A DNA stretch of 64,000 nucleotides from assembly GCA_037783415.1 (NCBI GenBank), contig JAZGTN010000058.1:2702001-2766000 (forward strand), given 5' to 3'. Shown here in pieces: positions 25,068 to 35,775 of this stretch (position 1 is the first letter of the stretch; each line of letters begins with the position of its first letter). The notes below the pieces were generated by a model. It worked only from the letters and a program-made list of their open reading frames with translations. It had not been told where the DNA came from and made no database searches. The stretch is from Leptasterias polaris (taxonomy: Eukaryota; Echinodermata; Asteroidea; Forcipulatida; Asteriidae). The translations under genes and the position numbers were made by a program.

Positions 25068-25085
25068 TGGCGTCGTAGACAGGAT
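25068..25085 (+). promoter_or_regulatory. Candidate primer-binding site
   Basis: TGGCGTCGTAGACAGGAT begins one base after the 5' LTR. A TGG start, complementary to a tRNA CCA end, at this position is typical of reverse-transcription priming. The tRNA was not identified. Confidence 0.65.
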
Positions 25086-26013
25086 CCCTTTCTTGACGCA
25101 TCAAACCAAACTTTGTGGCGTGACGGAAAACCACGAGGCCGCCAGTCAACCAGAACCAGTATTTTTATAGCCGGGTTTTGGGAGGGGGTTTTTCCCATAA
25201 GGGCTTTTGAGGGCTGCGTTGTGATTTTTTCAAGGGTTGCACGTTTTTGTGGGTGACGAAATTATAGCAGTTTCATTCGTTTTCTTGTTTGTTTTCGCTA
25301 ACGTTGTCAGGCGCAACGTTAGGGGATTTCGTTTTTAGCGTTTCGTTAAGGCATCTTTCGTACGCAATTTTACGGTTTCGAATAATCGATTCGTGTGGCG
25401 TCACGTACGTACGGTATGTTGATTTTTTAGCCAGTTCAACACAGTACGTCAGATTTCGTGGACGTTTTCGAATATAGTTATTATTGTTTGAATTGGTAAT
25501 AATACTTCAGAGGCCTTTGTGCAAAAAGTATAACAAAGTTTTATTTGTTGTTTATTTGTTGTCTTGCCTTGTTTCAGTGTTTTCTTTTGTGTCATCCAGA
25601 TTAGGAGACCACGTTTTCCTGTAACTTAGTTTAATTTCAGGATTTTCTGGAATTTGAATTTTGTGTGTGTGTTTCAATAGGTATATTTATCTGAGCTGAA
25701 AGTACAGTTCTGTTAGTGTTACCTTCTTTGATAAAGTTTTCTTTACACAAGGTTAAAATTTTTCTTTCTATAAATTTATTTTGTTGTTTTGACTTTTGAA
25801 AAGGGTTCATTGTATATTATCCCTGTTAAATAAAAATAAACAGATTGTTGACCTACATAAGGATTGTGGTCGGAGCAAACAGTTCTTGTTGCAAATTATT
25901 TTTTGGATCGGTGCAAACAGAAGTGCATACATTGTTTTTGTAGTTTTTGATTTTGTTTTAACCAATTCAGCGAGGTAAAGACAAACCTCGGATTTACTTA
26001 CATACTATTCAAG

Positions 26014-27500
26014 ATGGAGAAAATACCTATCAATGAATGTTCTTACCGTGACTTGGTGGCCCTTCCTGGTGTTGGGGACACACTGGCAAACACCATCATA
26101 GACCTGCGGACCGCCCACGGCAATGTGACACCTGCGCTCCTCATGACGGTACCCTACGTTCGGAACATGTCCAGTCTCATGAACATGTTCGATTTCAAGC
26201 CTCATGTTTCTTTCTTAGAGAGGGGTCCAGTCAATGCAACATCTCCCAAGCCATTTAGGCACAGACAGATGCCACCAGGGATGCCGCATGCTTCTAGCCA
26301 GGCTGCTTGGTGGGACGATAGTTGGGGAAGCGCAAAAGGTGGGACTCCACAACGCGAGTCTACAATGCCTAACCCTTCGCGGACATCATATCCGTTTGAC
26401 ACCTACCCTCCACCTCCGTCCACTCCGTTGTCGTATCAGGCACAGCCACGCGGTACAAGTTATTTTCCTGATGACATACTGCCGCCTCCTCGGGCTCAAG
26501 ACAGCCTCCTTTGGACAAGCAAGCTATCGTTTTCTAAGGGGAGAGACATCACATCCACCCAGAAGCACCCAACCCTGCCGAAGACCATTACTTTTGATGG
26601 TAAAGCAGTTGGCAAGCCTTCTTTGCCAAGTTTCCGTCCTACGCGGATGAGTGCAACTGGACAGCCAAGCAACGCAAGAACAACCTATGTTGGTGTTTGG
26701 TGGCAAAGGCGAGCGAGTATTATGCAGTGATGATTGAGCGTGACCCCAACTTGGAATATTTTGACCTCATAAAGAAAATGGAAAGGAGATTTGGGCTGCG
26801 AGATTTGCCGGAAGCAACCCAAATGCAGTTTAATTACGCCAGGCAGTCAGCAGATGAATCCATCCTTGATTGGGCGGACCGAGTGCTATATTTAGCGACA
26901 CAGGCTTTTCCTAACCTTCCGGAGCTGCATGTGCAGAAACAGGTTGTCCTAAAATTTTGCCAGGGCTGCACCGACCGAGAGGCAGGCCAGTACGCCATCA
27001 ACTCGAGACCCCCCTACTATAGAGTCTGCGATTGATCATGTGAAGTGGTTCCAGCATACGCAGAGAGCCATATATGGACGGTCGAGGAAAGAGGTGAAAC
27101 AAATGTAAGTGATGAGGACATGCAGCCCGAAGCAGAGGTGTGCAAAGTTACCTTTCAGGCCAACACACCCTCTAAGCCTCAGCCTCCGGATCAATCCGCC
27201 CTAGAGAAGAGGATGATGGCCTTGGAGGAGAAGTTCAGTTCCATGCAGAGTTCTCTGGAGAAGTTGACTGATGCGTTTGGAGCGCGTTACTCACGGGATA
27301 GATCCAGGTCTCCATCATACGACCGATCCAAGAGTCCCTGTTACAAGTGCGGTCAATTGGGTCATTTTAAACGCGATTGTCAGGTGGCCAAGTCCGAAAA
27401 GACCGTCTCATTTGTCAATGAAGATCAGTTAAACGAGAGTGGGTCGGAGAGCGAGGAGGCCAATCTCCGTCCCGGGCAGTTTCAGGCCTCCCAACAATAA
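26014..27500 (+). pseudogene. gag of the Ty3/Gypsy element, frame-broken, with an N-terminal HhH motif
   Basis: This is the capsid/nucleocapsid precursor. Residues 6-47 from the ATG at 26014 read like a helix-hairpin-helix DNA-binding fold (INECSYRDLVALPGVGDT then NTIIDLR), which is unusual at a gag N-terminus. A Pro-rich linker follows (residues 90-170). The capsid-like core lies in a second frame (about 26605-27008; NLEYFDLIKKMERRF, QFNYARQSADESILDWADRV). After two further shifts near 27010 and 27090, a coiled-coil segment (KRMMALEEKFSSMQSSLEKL) and one CCHC zinc knuckle, CYKCGQLGHFKRDC, appear at about 27340-27382. The frame ends at 27500. At least three frame changes are needed, one at a six-C run (27009-27014). 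Confidence 0.85.
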
Positions 27501-27637
27501 TAGATGCGACAGTAACCACAATTTCCCAGGTTCACCCGGATACCTCGCAACAATCATCACTGCATCATTCCCACCCAATTGATGACCCAGTAATACAGAC
27601 TGCCCCCATTCAGCCTGCAGTCACAAATGACATAAAT

Positions 27638-28531
27638 TTGTCAGTTCCTGGGCAACCAGTGTTAGACACTGGCCACCTCCCAGGATTAGCCGATCCAGTG
27701 CAGCAGTTTCAGAATTACACCGAGGGAATGACTACCGACGGCCTCGCCCAAAGTAGCATCGGCAAGAATGAGTCAAAGGAAGACCCGTCCGATTCTCAAG
27801 AAGAGAGGGAGGAAGTTGTAGTATGTCGGCTGCATTCGCACTCTATGTTCAGTGTACAGGTGGATATACAGAATATCACACTGAAAGCAATTATTGACAC
27901 GGCTGCGGAAGTTACCATCATCTCAGATCGCATATACAACTCACTGGAGCCCAAGCCACCGGACATTAAGAGGGTGACCTTAAACACAGCAGGCAGAGAT
28001 ATGAAGATGCGAGGCATGATTGTTGGCCCTTTGGAAATTAAGCTTGGAAATAGGAGCTTTGAAGAAAATGTTTATGTGGCTCCGATTGAAGACGACATGC
28101 TATTAGGCATTGATTTTATGCGACGTCATAAGATTGATGTACACATTCAAGATTCAACACTGATGCTTGAGACAGAGGAGATCCCCATGATGTTTGGAAC
28201 AGGGAACCAGTCTTCTCGAGTGGCTAAAGTTTATGTAAATAAGATGACAGTAGTGCCACCAAATTCAGTGAAAATGGTTCATTGTAGGATAAATGAACCA
28301 CTCAATTGTTTTATATTTGAACCAGCACAGGGGCTGAGTGTGCTGGTGCCTCGAACAGTTCATGATTCCGGCCAGGAAGCAGTACTGTACATGATCAATC
28401 CCACAGACAGAAATGTGCGGCTGAAGCACAACCAGCCGATGGGAAGTGCCGAAGCGGTGGCGGCAGTAATAACTGTTCCAGTTGGGACAGAAGATGAGTC
28501 TCCACATACCAACACTAACCGCCACGACTGA
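27638..28531 (+). CDS. Retropepsin-like aspartic protease region of the Ty3/Gypsy element
   Basis: The enzyme cuts the element's polyproteins. The 297-codon frame has a low-complexity acidic N-terminal part and then the protease: IIDTAAEVTIIS with the catalytic Asp in a DTA rather than DTG/DSG triad, and DMLLGIDFMRRHKIDV as the second conserved block. A ~150 aa region after the protease leads into the RT frame, which it overlaps by 50 bases in a different frame. The frame is intact. Whether it is expressed by frameshifting from gag or from its own start is not clear. Confidence 0.8.
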   Translation: MSVPGQPVLDTGHLPGLADPVQQFQNYTEGMTTDGLAQSSIGKNESKEDPSDSQEEREEVVVCRLHSHSMFSVQVDIQNITLKAIIDTAAEVTIISDRIYNSLEPKPPDIKRVTLNTAGRDMKMRGMIVGPLEIKLGNRSFEENVYVAPIEDDMLLGIDFMRRHKIDVHIQDSTLMLETEEIPMMFGTGNQSSRVAKVYVNKMTVVPPNSVKMVHCRINEPLNCFIFEPAQGLSVLVPRTVHDSGQEAVLYMINPTDRNVRLKHNQPMGSAEAVAAVITVPVGTEDESPHTNTNRHD

Positions 28532-29900
28532 CATCAAGCTGCCCGACTATTTGCTTGATCTGTCAAACAGATCAGCTGAACACCTAACCGATGACGAGCA
28601 AACAGAATTGAATTACTTGGTGGTTGAGTTCCAATCTGTTTTTGCAAAAGACGAGTACGATCTTGGCCGCTTCCCCAGTATCAAACACAAAATTGAAACG
28701 GGTGATGCACCACCTGTTAAACAAAAACTTAGGCGAACCCCAATGAGTTTTGCGAGCGAAGAAAAGGCACACCTTGATAGAATGCAGGCTGCGGGCGTCA
28801 TCGAACCCTCAATATCCGAATGGGCATCTGCACCCGTGCTGGTGAGGAAACGTGACGGTAACGTAAGATGGTGTGTAGATTATAGAGGGCTTAATGCAAT
28901 TACTCGAAAAGACGTCTACCCCTTGCCCAATATAGAGGAGTGTTTAGACACTCTAGCAGAAAATGTTTGGTTTTCAAAGCTAGACGCAAATTCGGCATAC
29001 TGGCAAGTACAAATCGATGAAAACGATCGAAAAAAAACTGCTTTCGTCACCAAGTACGGGCTGTATGAGTTCGTACGAATGGGATTTGGTTTGTGCAATG
29101 CCCCAGCGACCTTTTCTCGGGTCATGAATCTTGTCCTTCGGGGGTTGAATTGGGATATTGTCCTTGCTTTTCTAGATGACATAGTTGTGCTAGGAAAGTC
29201 TTTCTCTGATCACATGGTAAACCTTCGACGAGTGCTACAGCGACTCCATCTAAAGTTGAAACCCAGGAAATGTGCCTTGTTTCAACGCAGGGTGGAATTC
29301 CTCGGCAGGGATATAGACGAGAACGGCATGAAAATGAAGGAAGAACATGTGAAGGCAGTTAAAGATTGGCCGGTCCCGGTGAACACCAAGCAGGTGGAAC
29401 AGTTTTTAGGACTGGTAAATTACCACCGAGCCTTTCTCAGGAACTATGTCTCAGTGGCAGCACTGTTGTACAACATCACGGGTAAAAACAAGTTCACTTG
29501 GGAAACTGATCAACAGCAGGCCTTCGAGAACATCAAGGAGTTGCTGATGTCTGCTTCCATTCTTGCCTTACCGAATTCTCACGATCCATTCATTTTAAAT
29601 ACAGACGCGTCCAACACTGCAATAGGAGCTGAACTTATCCAAGTTCAGGAGGACCAGGAACGAGTAGTGGCATACGGGAGCGTTTCTTTGTCTCCCGAAC
29701 AGCGACGCTACTGTGTAACCAGACGTGAACTGCTGGCCGTAGTCAAGTTTACACGACAGTACCGTCATTACTTGTTAGGCAAACCATTTGTTGTCAGAAC
29801 AGATCACAGTAGTCTCACTTGGCTGATGAATTTCAGAGAGCCCCCAAGGTCAAATCGCCCGTTGGCTGGAGGAACTCAGTCAGTACAATATGAAGGTTGA
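28482..29900 (+). pseudogene. Reverse transcriptase-RNase H of the Ty3/Gypsy element
   Basis: RT motifs appear in order: the LRRTPMSFA primer-grip region, SAPVLVRKRDGNVRWCVDYR, WFSKLDANSAYWQVQI (first Asp), FGLCNAPATFSRVMN, and AFLDDIVV (the catalytic Asp pair), followed by LGLVNYHRAFLRNY. RNase H follows with LNTDAS, RRELLAVV and VRTDHSSL. The frame breaks at a five-C run near 29838-29846 just after LMNFREPP; the rest of RNase H (ADALSR) continues in the frame that opens at 29890. This is standard Ty3/Gypsy architecture, with the integrase directly downstream. Confidence 0.93.
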
Positions 29901-31386
29901 GCACAGGGCCAGACGGAAACATTCAAACGCAGACGCCTTGTCTCGTATACCGGACAAGGCTAGTCCGTGCGAAAGTTTCAAGTTGGGTTTCTGTCTAGAA
30001 GACCTTCCATGTCACAGTTGTAACTATTGTCGGAAGGCTCACCAGAACTGGGCACACTTTGTGTCTGAAGTTGACGATGTAGTGCCATTGGCAGTAAAGC
30101 CTAAACAGGTCGATGCGACCAAGCTACATGTAGACGATCAATCCAAGCCAGAGCGTTATACCATCACCAGCCTGGATATTAGCCACACTGGGGATGGGCC
30201 TCTGGTGCAGTTGGAGGGGGATGATCTAGATGAGTTTATAGGATTGGTTGTTGAAGAGCAGAATGAACCAGTTTCGAGCAAACGTCTCCAAGACGAACAG
30301 GAGAAAGATGGTCAGCTAGCTCATCTTCGGCGCTGGCTAGTGACCAAAGAGGAACCAGGTGAAGGTACGGTTATGCTTTGGGGTTCGGCGGAAAAGTACC
30401 TATGGATAAATCGGGATTTATTCTACCTCCACGAAGGAACGTTGTGGAAGCGAGGTACGAACAAGAACTTGTTGGTGGTACCCCGAGAGCTGCAGAATAT
30501 GGTTATCAAATTAAATCATGACATACCCTCTGCAGGACACGCCGGTATAGATAGGACCACGGCCAGGATCAAGTCCAAATACTACTGGTATGGTGCGACA
30601 TCAGTCATCAAGAAATACATTCTTTCATGTCCGGTATGCAACCAGAACAAGAAAACCGCTAAGCAGGGCAAGTGCCCGATGACCAGCTGCCATGCAGGAA
30701 TACCGATGGAGAAAGTACACATCGACTTTATTGGGCCGCTACCCAAATCAACAAAGGGAAACGAACACATACTCATGATGGTGGATCAATTTACGAAGTG
30801 GGTTGAATGTATCCCCTTACCCTCGCAAAAAGCAGAGGCTACTGCTCAGGCTGCAGTAGGGGAGTTTTTCTGCAGATTTGGATATCCACTCCAAATCGTC
30901 ACAGATCAGGGTAGAAATTTTGAAAGTAAACTTTTCTCTGATCTGTGCAAAATTCTGCAAATCCACAAATCCAAAACCACCCCATATAGGCCTTCAGCAA
31001 ATGGCCAAGTGGAACGGTTTAATCGCACACTAATGGACGCCGTGAGATGCTATGTGGGGAAGTCTCAAAATCAATGGGATAAATTTCTGCCGCAGATTGC
31101 TAGTGCTATGCGCTCAACTATAAACCGTAGCACGGGTTTCACACCCAATATGTTGATGTTGGGAAGGGAGACCAACCAACCGGCGGACCTTATGTTTCCC
31201 ATGCCTCCCAAAGCCAAATGTCAAAATTCCGTTGATGAGTATTGCTCAGACCTGGCCCAAGCAATAGAAACAGCCCGAGACAGCCCGGTCAACTTTGCAA
31301 TCTTCTCAGCGACGAATGAAGCGAGATTACGATCTGAAGGTTCGGAAGCGGGAGTATTCAACAGGGAGATAGGGTTTATCTGTTAG
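29890..31386 (+). CDS. Integrase region of the Ty3/Gypsy element
   Basis: Begins with the end of RNase H (HSNADALSRIP) and then the integrase. The zinc-binding HHCC module is visible as HDIPSAGHAGIDRTTARI and YILSCPVCNQNK. The catalytic core has all three acidic residues: HIDFIGPLPK, VTDQGRNF and GQVERFNR. GFTPNMLMLGRE marks the end of the core. The frame is open to 31386, but its last ~35 codons (after about 31290) are in the wrong frame relative to the family C-terminal region. That region continues in other frames to about 31736 with a PHD finger. Confidence 0.93.
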   Translation: MKVEHRARRKHSNADALSRIPDKASPCESFKLGFCLEDLPCHSCNYCRKAHQNWAHFVSEVDDVVPLAVKPKQVDATKLHVDDQSKPERYTITSLDISHTGDGPLVQLEGDDLDEFIGLVVEEQNEPVSSKRLQDEQEKDGQLAHLRRWLVTKEEPGEGTVMLWGSAEKYLWINRDLFYLHEGTLWKRGTNKNLLVVPRELQNMVIKLNHDIPSAGHAGIDRTTARIKSKYYWYGATSVIKKYILSCPVCNQNKKTAKQGKCPMTSCHAGIPMEKVHIDFIGPLPKSTKGNEHILMMVDQFTKWVECIPLPSQKAEATAQAAVGEFFCRFGYPLQIVTDQGRNFESKLFSDLCKILQIHKSKTTPYRPSANGQVERFNRTLMDAVRCYVGKSQNQWDKFLPQIASAMRSTINRSTGFTPNMLMLGRETNQPADLMFPMPPKAKCQNSVDEYCSDLAQAIETARDSPVNFAIFSATNEARLRSEGSEAGVFNREIGFIC

Positions 31387-31736
31387 ATACTGCAACAATC
31401 AAGGGAAAATGTAAGAAACTGTGCCCTCCTTGAAAAGGCCCAGCTTTGATCGTTAAGAAGTTGTCTCCGTACTTGTATCGAGTTGAGTATCGAAACAGTG
31501 TTCACTGCAAATCATGATCGCCTTAAAAGGTGCACTGACCGTGATGGCTCTGGACAGCCGGAAAAGAAACAAGACAGCCAAGAAGTTCATTGCCTCTGCA
31601 GGAAACCCGACGATGGGGGCCTTCATGATTCAGTGTGATGAATGTGACGTGTGGTATCATGGGAAATGTGTACATGTACCCCCTGAGGACGGCCGGGATG
31701 GCAATGGACAAATTTATCTGTCCATTGTGTAAGATG
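31290..31736 (+). pseudogene. Integrase C-terminal tail with a PHD finger, multiply frameshifted
   Basis: Across three frames the tail gives RRMKRDYDLKVRKREY, then GDRVYLLDTATIKGKCKKL, an SH3-like stretch (VKKLSPYLYRVEYR), and finally a C4HC3 PHD finger: HCLCRKPDD, QCDECDVWYHGKC, FICPLCKMK (31590-31736). Six Cys, the His and the final Cys pair can all be placed. Frame changes lie near 31290, 31370, 31508, 31615 and 31690, and there is a TGA near 31432. PHD fingers can read histone tails, so this could steer integration to particular chromatin; that is inference. Chromodomains are the better known pol tail in this order of elements. Confidence 0.7.
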
Positions 31737-31940
31737 AAGTAGGGAACGGGAGTACCGTTCTGGAAGTAAGAATGGGAGTACCATTCTTACTCTTTTTCTT
31801 TTTGTTTTTGTTTGTGGTTTTAGTATAAGTTAATATTAGCAATCTTAGCAGATATAGGGAGCCTGGTTGCTTCAGTGAAGGGGACCACCGTTCTTTATGG
31901 ATTCTTTATGGAATCTTTATGGAAGGTGTGGTCCAGAAAA

Positions 31941-31956
31941 CGGGGGGGGGGGGGAG
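31941..31956 (+). promoter_or_regulatory. Polypurine tract
   Basis: A run of G ending in GGGGAG lies immediately before the 3' LTR, where plus-strand DNA synthesis of LTR retrotransposons is primed. Confidence 0.75.
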
Positions 31957-32220
31957 TGTGGTAATATCGGGTTTGGGACCACCCCTTTTCTTTCAATGGA
32001 CTAAGCCACCTTGGACATGCGCAGGAGACCTCTGACCTTCTCAGTACATCATGGAATCCAGCAGACACGGACAATCCCGACTCTATTTTCATGCTGTATT
32101 CTCCGCTTTCTTGGAGGCTTAGGAAGCATCATTAGTATTTCTACGGACCCAAGACCCCTTGACGATTCCTCGGAGGTGTCCACGCCGAAGATAGGGTGAG
32201 TTCTTCCATAAAATACTACA
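31957..32220 (+). repeat. 3' LTR, 264 bp
   Basis: Starts TGTGGTAATATCGGG and ends ATACTACA, followed by the GATG target duplication at 32221-32224. It is near-identical to the 5' LTR. Confidence 0.95.
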
Positions 32221-32224
32221 GATG

Positions 32225-33154
32225 TAACAGGTGTAAGGTGACGTAAGGTGTCGTTAGGTGACGTAAGGTGGTTCGACTAAAATATAAAGAGAAAATAACC
32301 ACTTGCAATTTAGATACATATAACAAGGTCACATATTTGACTTATTAACTAGATTATTATGCATCAACTCCTAAACTTATCAATTACTGCAAATATGAAA
32401 TTATCAATTACTGCAAATATCAAGTGTATCTTCATACAAGAACCAATTATTGTAAAATACATAATCAATGGCATCAATAACACATACATGAACGTTTATA
32501 CAGAGCTATGGGCTTACATGTCCTGTACACGCATGTACACACGTGTAACTTTTACTGAACAAAACCCTTAATTTTGTATATCAAAAACACTTCCAAACAA
32601 CTCAATATTTACACTATATAATGCTAAATAAAATGTAAACACTCACTTTGCTGAGCTGCCCAGGTATTTGTGGCATAGATGTTGAAATAAATGATTTTTT
32701 CTTCTTAAACTTTGGCAATGTTTGTACGGTGACAATAAAACAATATACAAGGTGACGCTTGAAATAGCGCCCTCTATTGACTTCCTCAAAAGGGGAGGCT
32801 CTTCACAAAAAAGTAAACATAACAATATTCTGGCGGCTACACTAGGGTTTCATGGAGTCATGGAGAGCAGGGTGGTTAATCAGTGCATGCCAGAATGAAT
32901 AACATCTGTTCCAACATCAGAGGGTTCAATGACGACCTACAAATACTCAAAACCGTTGTTGAAACCCACTGGGTTCAGCAGACAAGCCCTGCAATGCAGA
33001 AAAATTAATAATTACATGTACATAATACAGTGATCACTACGTATACGCTACATTGATAAAATCATGGGTTCGTAAAACATCAACAGTTACTACCACACCC
33101 CACCTCCTCAAGTCATAGAGTTAATAGCATCAAACTTATTTGAAATGTGTTTTA
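32225..33154. other. No gene recognised
   Basis: A degenerate GGTGACGTAA/GGTGTCGTTA decamer repeat lies at about 32235-32272 beside the Gypsy insertion, and a short AATTATCAATTACTGCAAATA duplication at 32376-32420. No coding signal was seen. Confidence 0.5.
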
Positions 33155-35486
33155 TTAACCCTTTAGTGCCTGACGTACACATATGTGTACACTTTAATTT
33201 TGTTCTCATAGACTTCATACTTTTTCTGATTTTTTTTTTAATTGTGGCATTTACTACGAATGCCTGTTGGCTACAAGCATCACCAATATGGCTGCCCCGA
33301 CAAACAAAGGGTTTGGGTGAGTTCTCTTCTGAATTTTTGTTATAATTCCTATGTTTTATGACAATCATAGTTAATTTTTATTGTTATTGATTGCTTATAG
33401 ATTGTACATTATAAGGAAGGACCTTTCTTTCTAATATTTTTTGTATTGGTGTATGAATTCCTTCATAAAGTAACATGTACACTTTTGTGTACACCAGGCA
33501 CTATGCGATAAATAAGGTTGTCCACATATGTGGACGCCAGGCGCTTGTGGTCAATGTGACAAATTGCATTGATGCACTTCGCTTTCCTGTAATTTCATGG
33601 TAGAAACGCGTGGATATAAATGTTTTGACATTCCTTTTGTAGGCCTATTTTTGGTGTGTTTAATGTGTGTTTTTGTGGTTTAAAAGCGATTCCAACTCTG
33701 ATTTTTTTAAAATAATTTGTCATGTTTTACAGTAATCGCATGTCAACAGAAAGGGCATTTCAAATTCTTGAAATTCCTGATGGCAGTGAAGACGACTTTG
33801 ACGAAAGTGATGATGATGGAGAATACAACCCTTTTGATACACTGGCCATTGAAAGCGATGATGTTTCAGAAATGGAAGTTGATAGCTATAGTGATACTGA
33901 TAATGATCCCCAAACGTCAGCAGCAACAAGCACAGCAAAATCTACCCACCCCCCCAAAAAAACAAAACCCAAAAGCCTAAATTTATCTGGGGACAGAGGA
34001 AAAGGGATCTTGTTGCTCCACCGGAAGCGAACATCCCTGATGTAAACCTGAGAGTTAACCCAGGTATGCAACCGGCTACAAGTCTGTCTTCTAACTCAGC
34101 CCTACTTGAATTCTTCAAGTTATTTCTTGATGAAGAATTTCTAGATGACGTTACATTTCAAACCAACCTGTACAACATTCAATGTGCACAAGTAGATCAT
34201 CACCGTCCCATTGAAAATGTATCAAAAGATGAAATACTGAAAACAATAGGATTTGTGATGCACATGGGAGTAGTAAAACTCCCAAATCGTCGTATGTACT
34301 GGGCACCAGGTACCAAAATACCTGCAATATCACAAACAATGTCCTGCAATCGTTTTGATGAAGTAATTCGCTTTTTGCACTTCAATGACAATACCCAACA
34401 GAAAAAGCCCAACGAGGAGGGGTACAATAAGCTTTTCAAGATTCAGCCGTTTATTGATCACTTCAGAAAAAAAATCAAGGAAGTAGTCCTCCCAGAGACA
34501 TATCAGTCCATTGATGAGATGATGATCCACTTCAAGGGAAGACACAGCCTCAAAATGTACCTCCCCAAAAAACCGACTAAGTGGGATACAAGCTTTGGGC
34601 CGAGGACCACCAGGGGCACAAGTTCCACCGCAACTTGGTGAAAGTGAATTTGTTGTCCTACGTCTTTTTCCAGATCTCAATCCGGGACAGCACAAGATAT
34701 TCTTTGACAATTTGTTCTGCAGCCCAGAGCTAATGGTCTATCTTCGTGACATGGGCAATCATGCAGTGTCTACTCTCAGGGCAAATCGCACAAGAAACTG
34801 CCCAGTGGAGTGTAAAAGAGACGAGAAAGGACGGCAGAGGAACAATGGATTATCGTGTGAGTGAAGATGGGAAGGTGGTTGTCTGCGGATGGTATGACAG
34901 TAAGCGTGTATTGATGGCATCTAATTTCATTGGTGCCCATCCATTAGATGAGTGCAAGAGGTTTGACAGAAAAGAGAAAAAGTATGTTGTAGTTCGTCGT
35001 CCAGCTGTGGTGGCAATGTATAATAAGTTCATGGGTGGTGTAGACAAAGCAGATATGATGCTATCCCTGTACAGGACCAAGTTCAAATCCCGAAAGTGGT
35101 ATTTGCGGGTCGTCTTTCATATATTGTCCTTATATGTGCAGTCAATGGATGGATGATCTATCGGCAAAGTGGTGGGAAAGGATCAATGATTGATTTCCAG
35201 GTGGACATCAACCGTTCCTTGCAAGTCGCTAACATTGCTGATGGAACAGATGAACCAGCATCAGGAAATCCAGTCCGTTCGCTAAGGGCTAACGAGGTTC
35301 CACGAGCAATCAGGCAGGACAAAACAAACCACTGGCCCCCAGCAGAAGTTTGGAAGTGCACAACGATGTAAATTTCCAGGGTGCAAGAGAAGGACGAGAT
35401 TCATGTGTAGAAAGTGCCAAGTTTACTTATGCCTTGTTGGTTCTGAATGCTTTCTGAGTTTTCATGGGGTTGATATGGAATGATAG
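33155..35486 (+). mobile_element. piggyBac-type DNA transposon, right end not found
   Basis: The left end is TTAA (33155-33158) followed by CCCTTTAGTGCCTGACGTAC, matching the TTAA-CCC start of piggyBac ends. A palindrome ACACATATGTGT follows. Related palindromic words occur in inverted orientation near 33476-33504 (GTGTACACCAGGCAC) and 33518-33543 (CCACATATGTGG, then GCCAGGCGC), as subterminal repeats. The transposase follows. The right inverted repeat is not visible; the CCATGG minisatellite begins about 280 bp beyond the transposase. Confidence 0.75.
33722..35486 (+). pseudogene. piggyBac transposase, frame-broken
   Basis: The transposase cuts and pastes at TTAA. The N-terminus (33722-34045) is acidic (DGSEDDFDESDDDGEYNPF), as in many family members. 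The DDE_Tnp_1_7-type core follows at 34066-34590: FKLFLDEEFLDDVT, MHMGVVKLPNRRMYW, and YQSIDEMMIHFKGRHSLKMY with the first catalytic Asp. Later pieces give FFDNLFCSPELM (second Asp), VCGWYDSKRVLMASN and MGGVDKADMM (further Asp). The extreme C-terminus (about 35350-35486) is a Cys-rich domain (CKFPGCKRR, MCRKCQVYLC). Frame changes lie near 34050, 34585, 34850, 35125 and 35360. All domains remain readable, so decay is recent or partly due to sequence error. Confidence 0.85.
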
Positions 35487-35775
35487 CACACTTGTATGCC
35501 CACCCGTAACAACTTACTATTTCCAGTGTGATTCGTTATTTTGTGTATATGTTCAAACCACTAAATTCACAAATGAACTTGCCTACCCTTAGTGATTTCA
35601 TATTGCCTTTGTCTATCATTATTTTGTCATATTATAAAATATGTTCACACGATTGAATTCCTTATGCTTTATTCTTGCCATTGTTTATCATTATTTTGAT
35701 ATATTATAAATTATACAAATTTAATTATGTTCAAATGTTTTAATTCATTATGCTTTATTCTTGCCATCCCTTACA
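35487..35775. repeat. Degenerate direct repeats of about 90 bp
   Basis: ATTATTTTG..ATATTATAAA and TATGCTTTATTCTTGCCAT recur near 35617-35660, 35662-35712 and 35740-35767. They lead directly into the minisatellite. Confidence 0.5.

Larger units (their letters stand above)
24800..32220 (+). mobile_element. Complete Ty3/Gypsy LTR retrotransposon, 7.4 kb
   Basis: Two near-identical LTRs flank gag, an aspartic protease, reverse transcriptase/RNase H and integrase in the Ty3/Gypsy order (integrase after RNase H). The element has a GATG target duplication, a candidate primer-binding site after the 5' LTR and a G-rich polypurine tract before the 3' LTR. No envelope frame is present. Comparing the LTRs by eye shows one substitution and one 3-bp length difference over about 265 bp, so insertion was recent. 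Despite that, the coding region has roughly nine frame breaks and one stop. The clade within Ty3/Gypsy was not determined. Confidence 0.95.
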
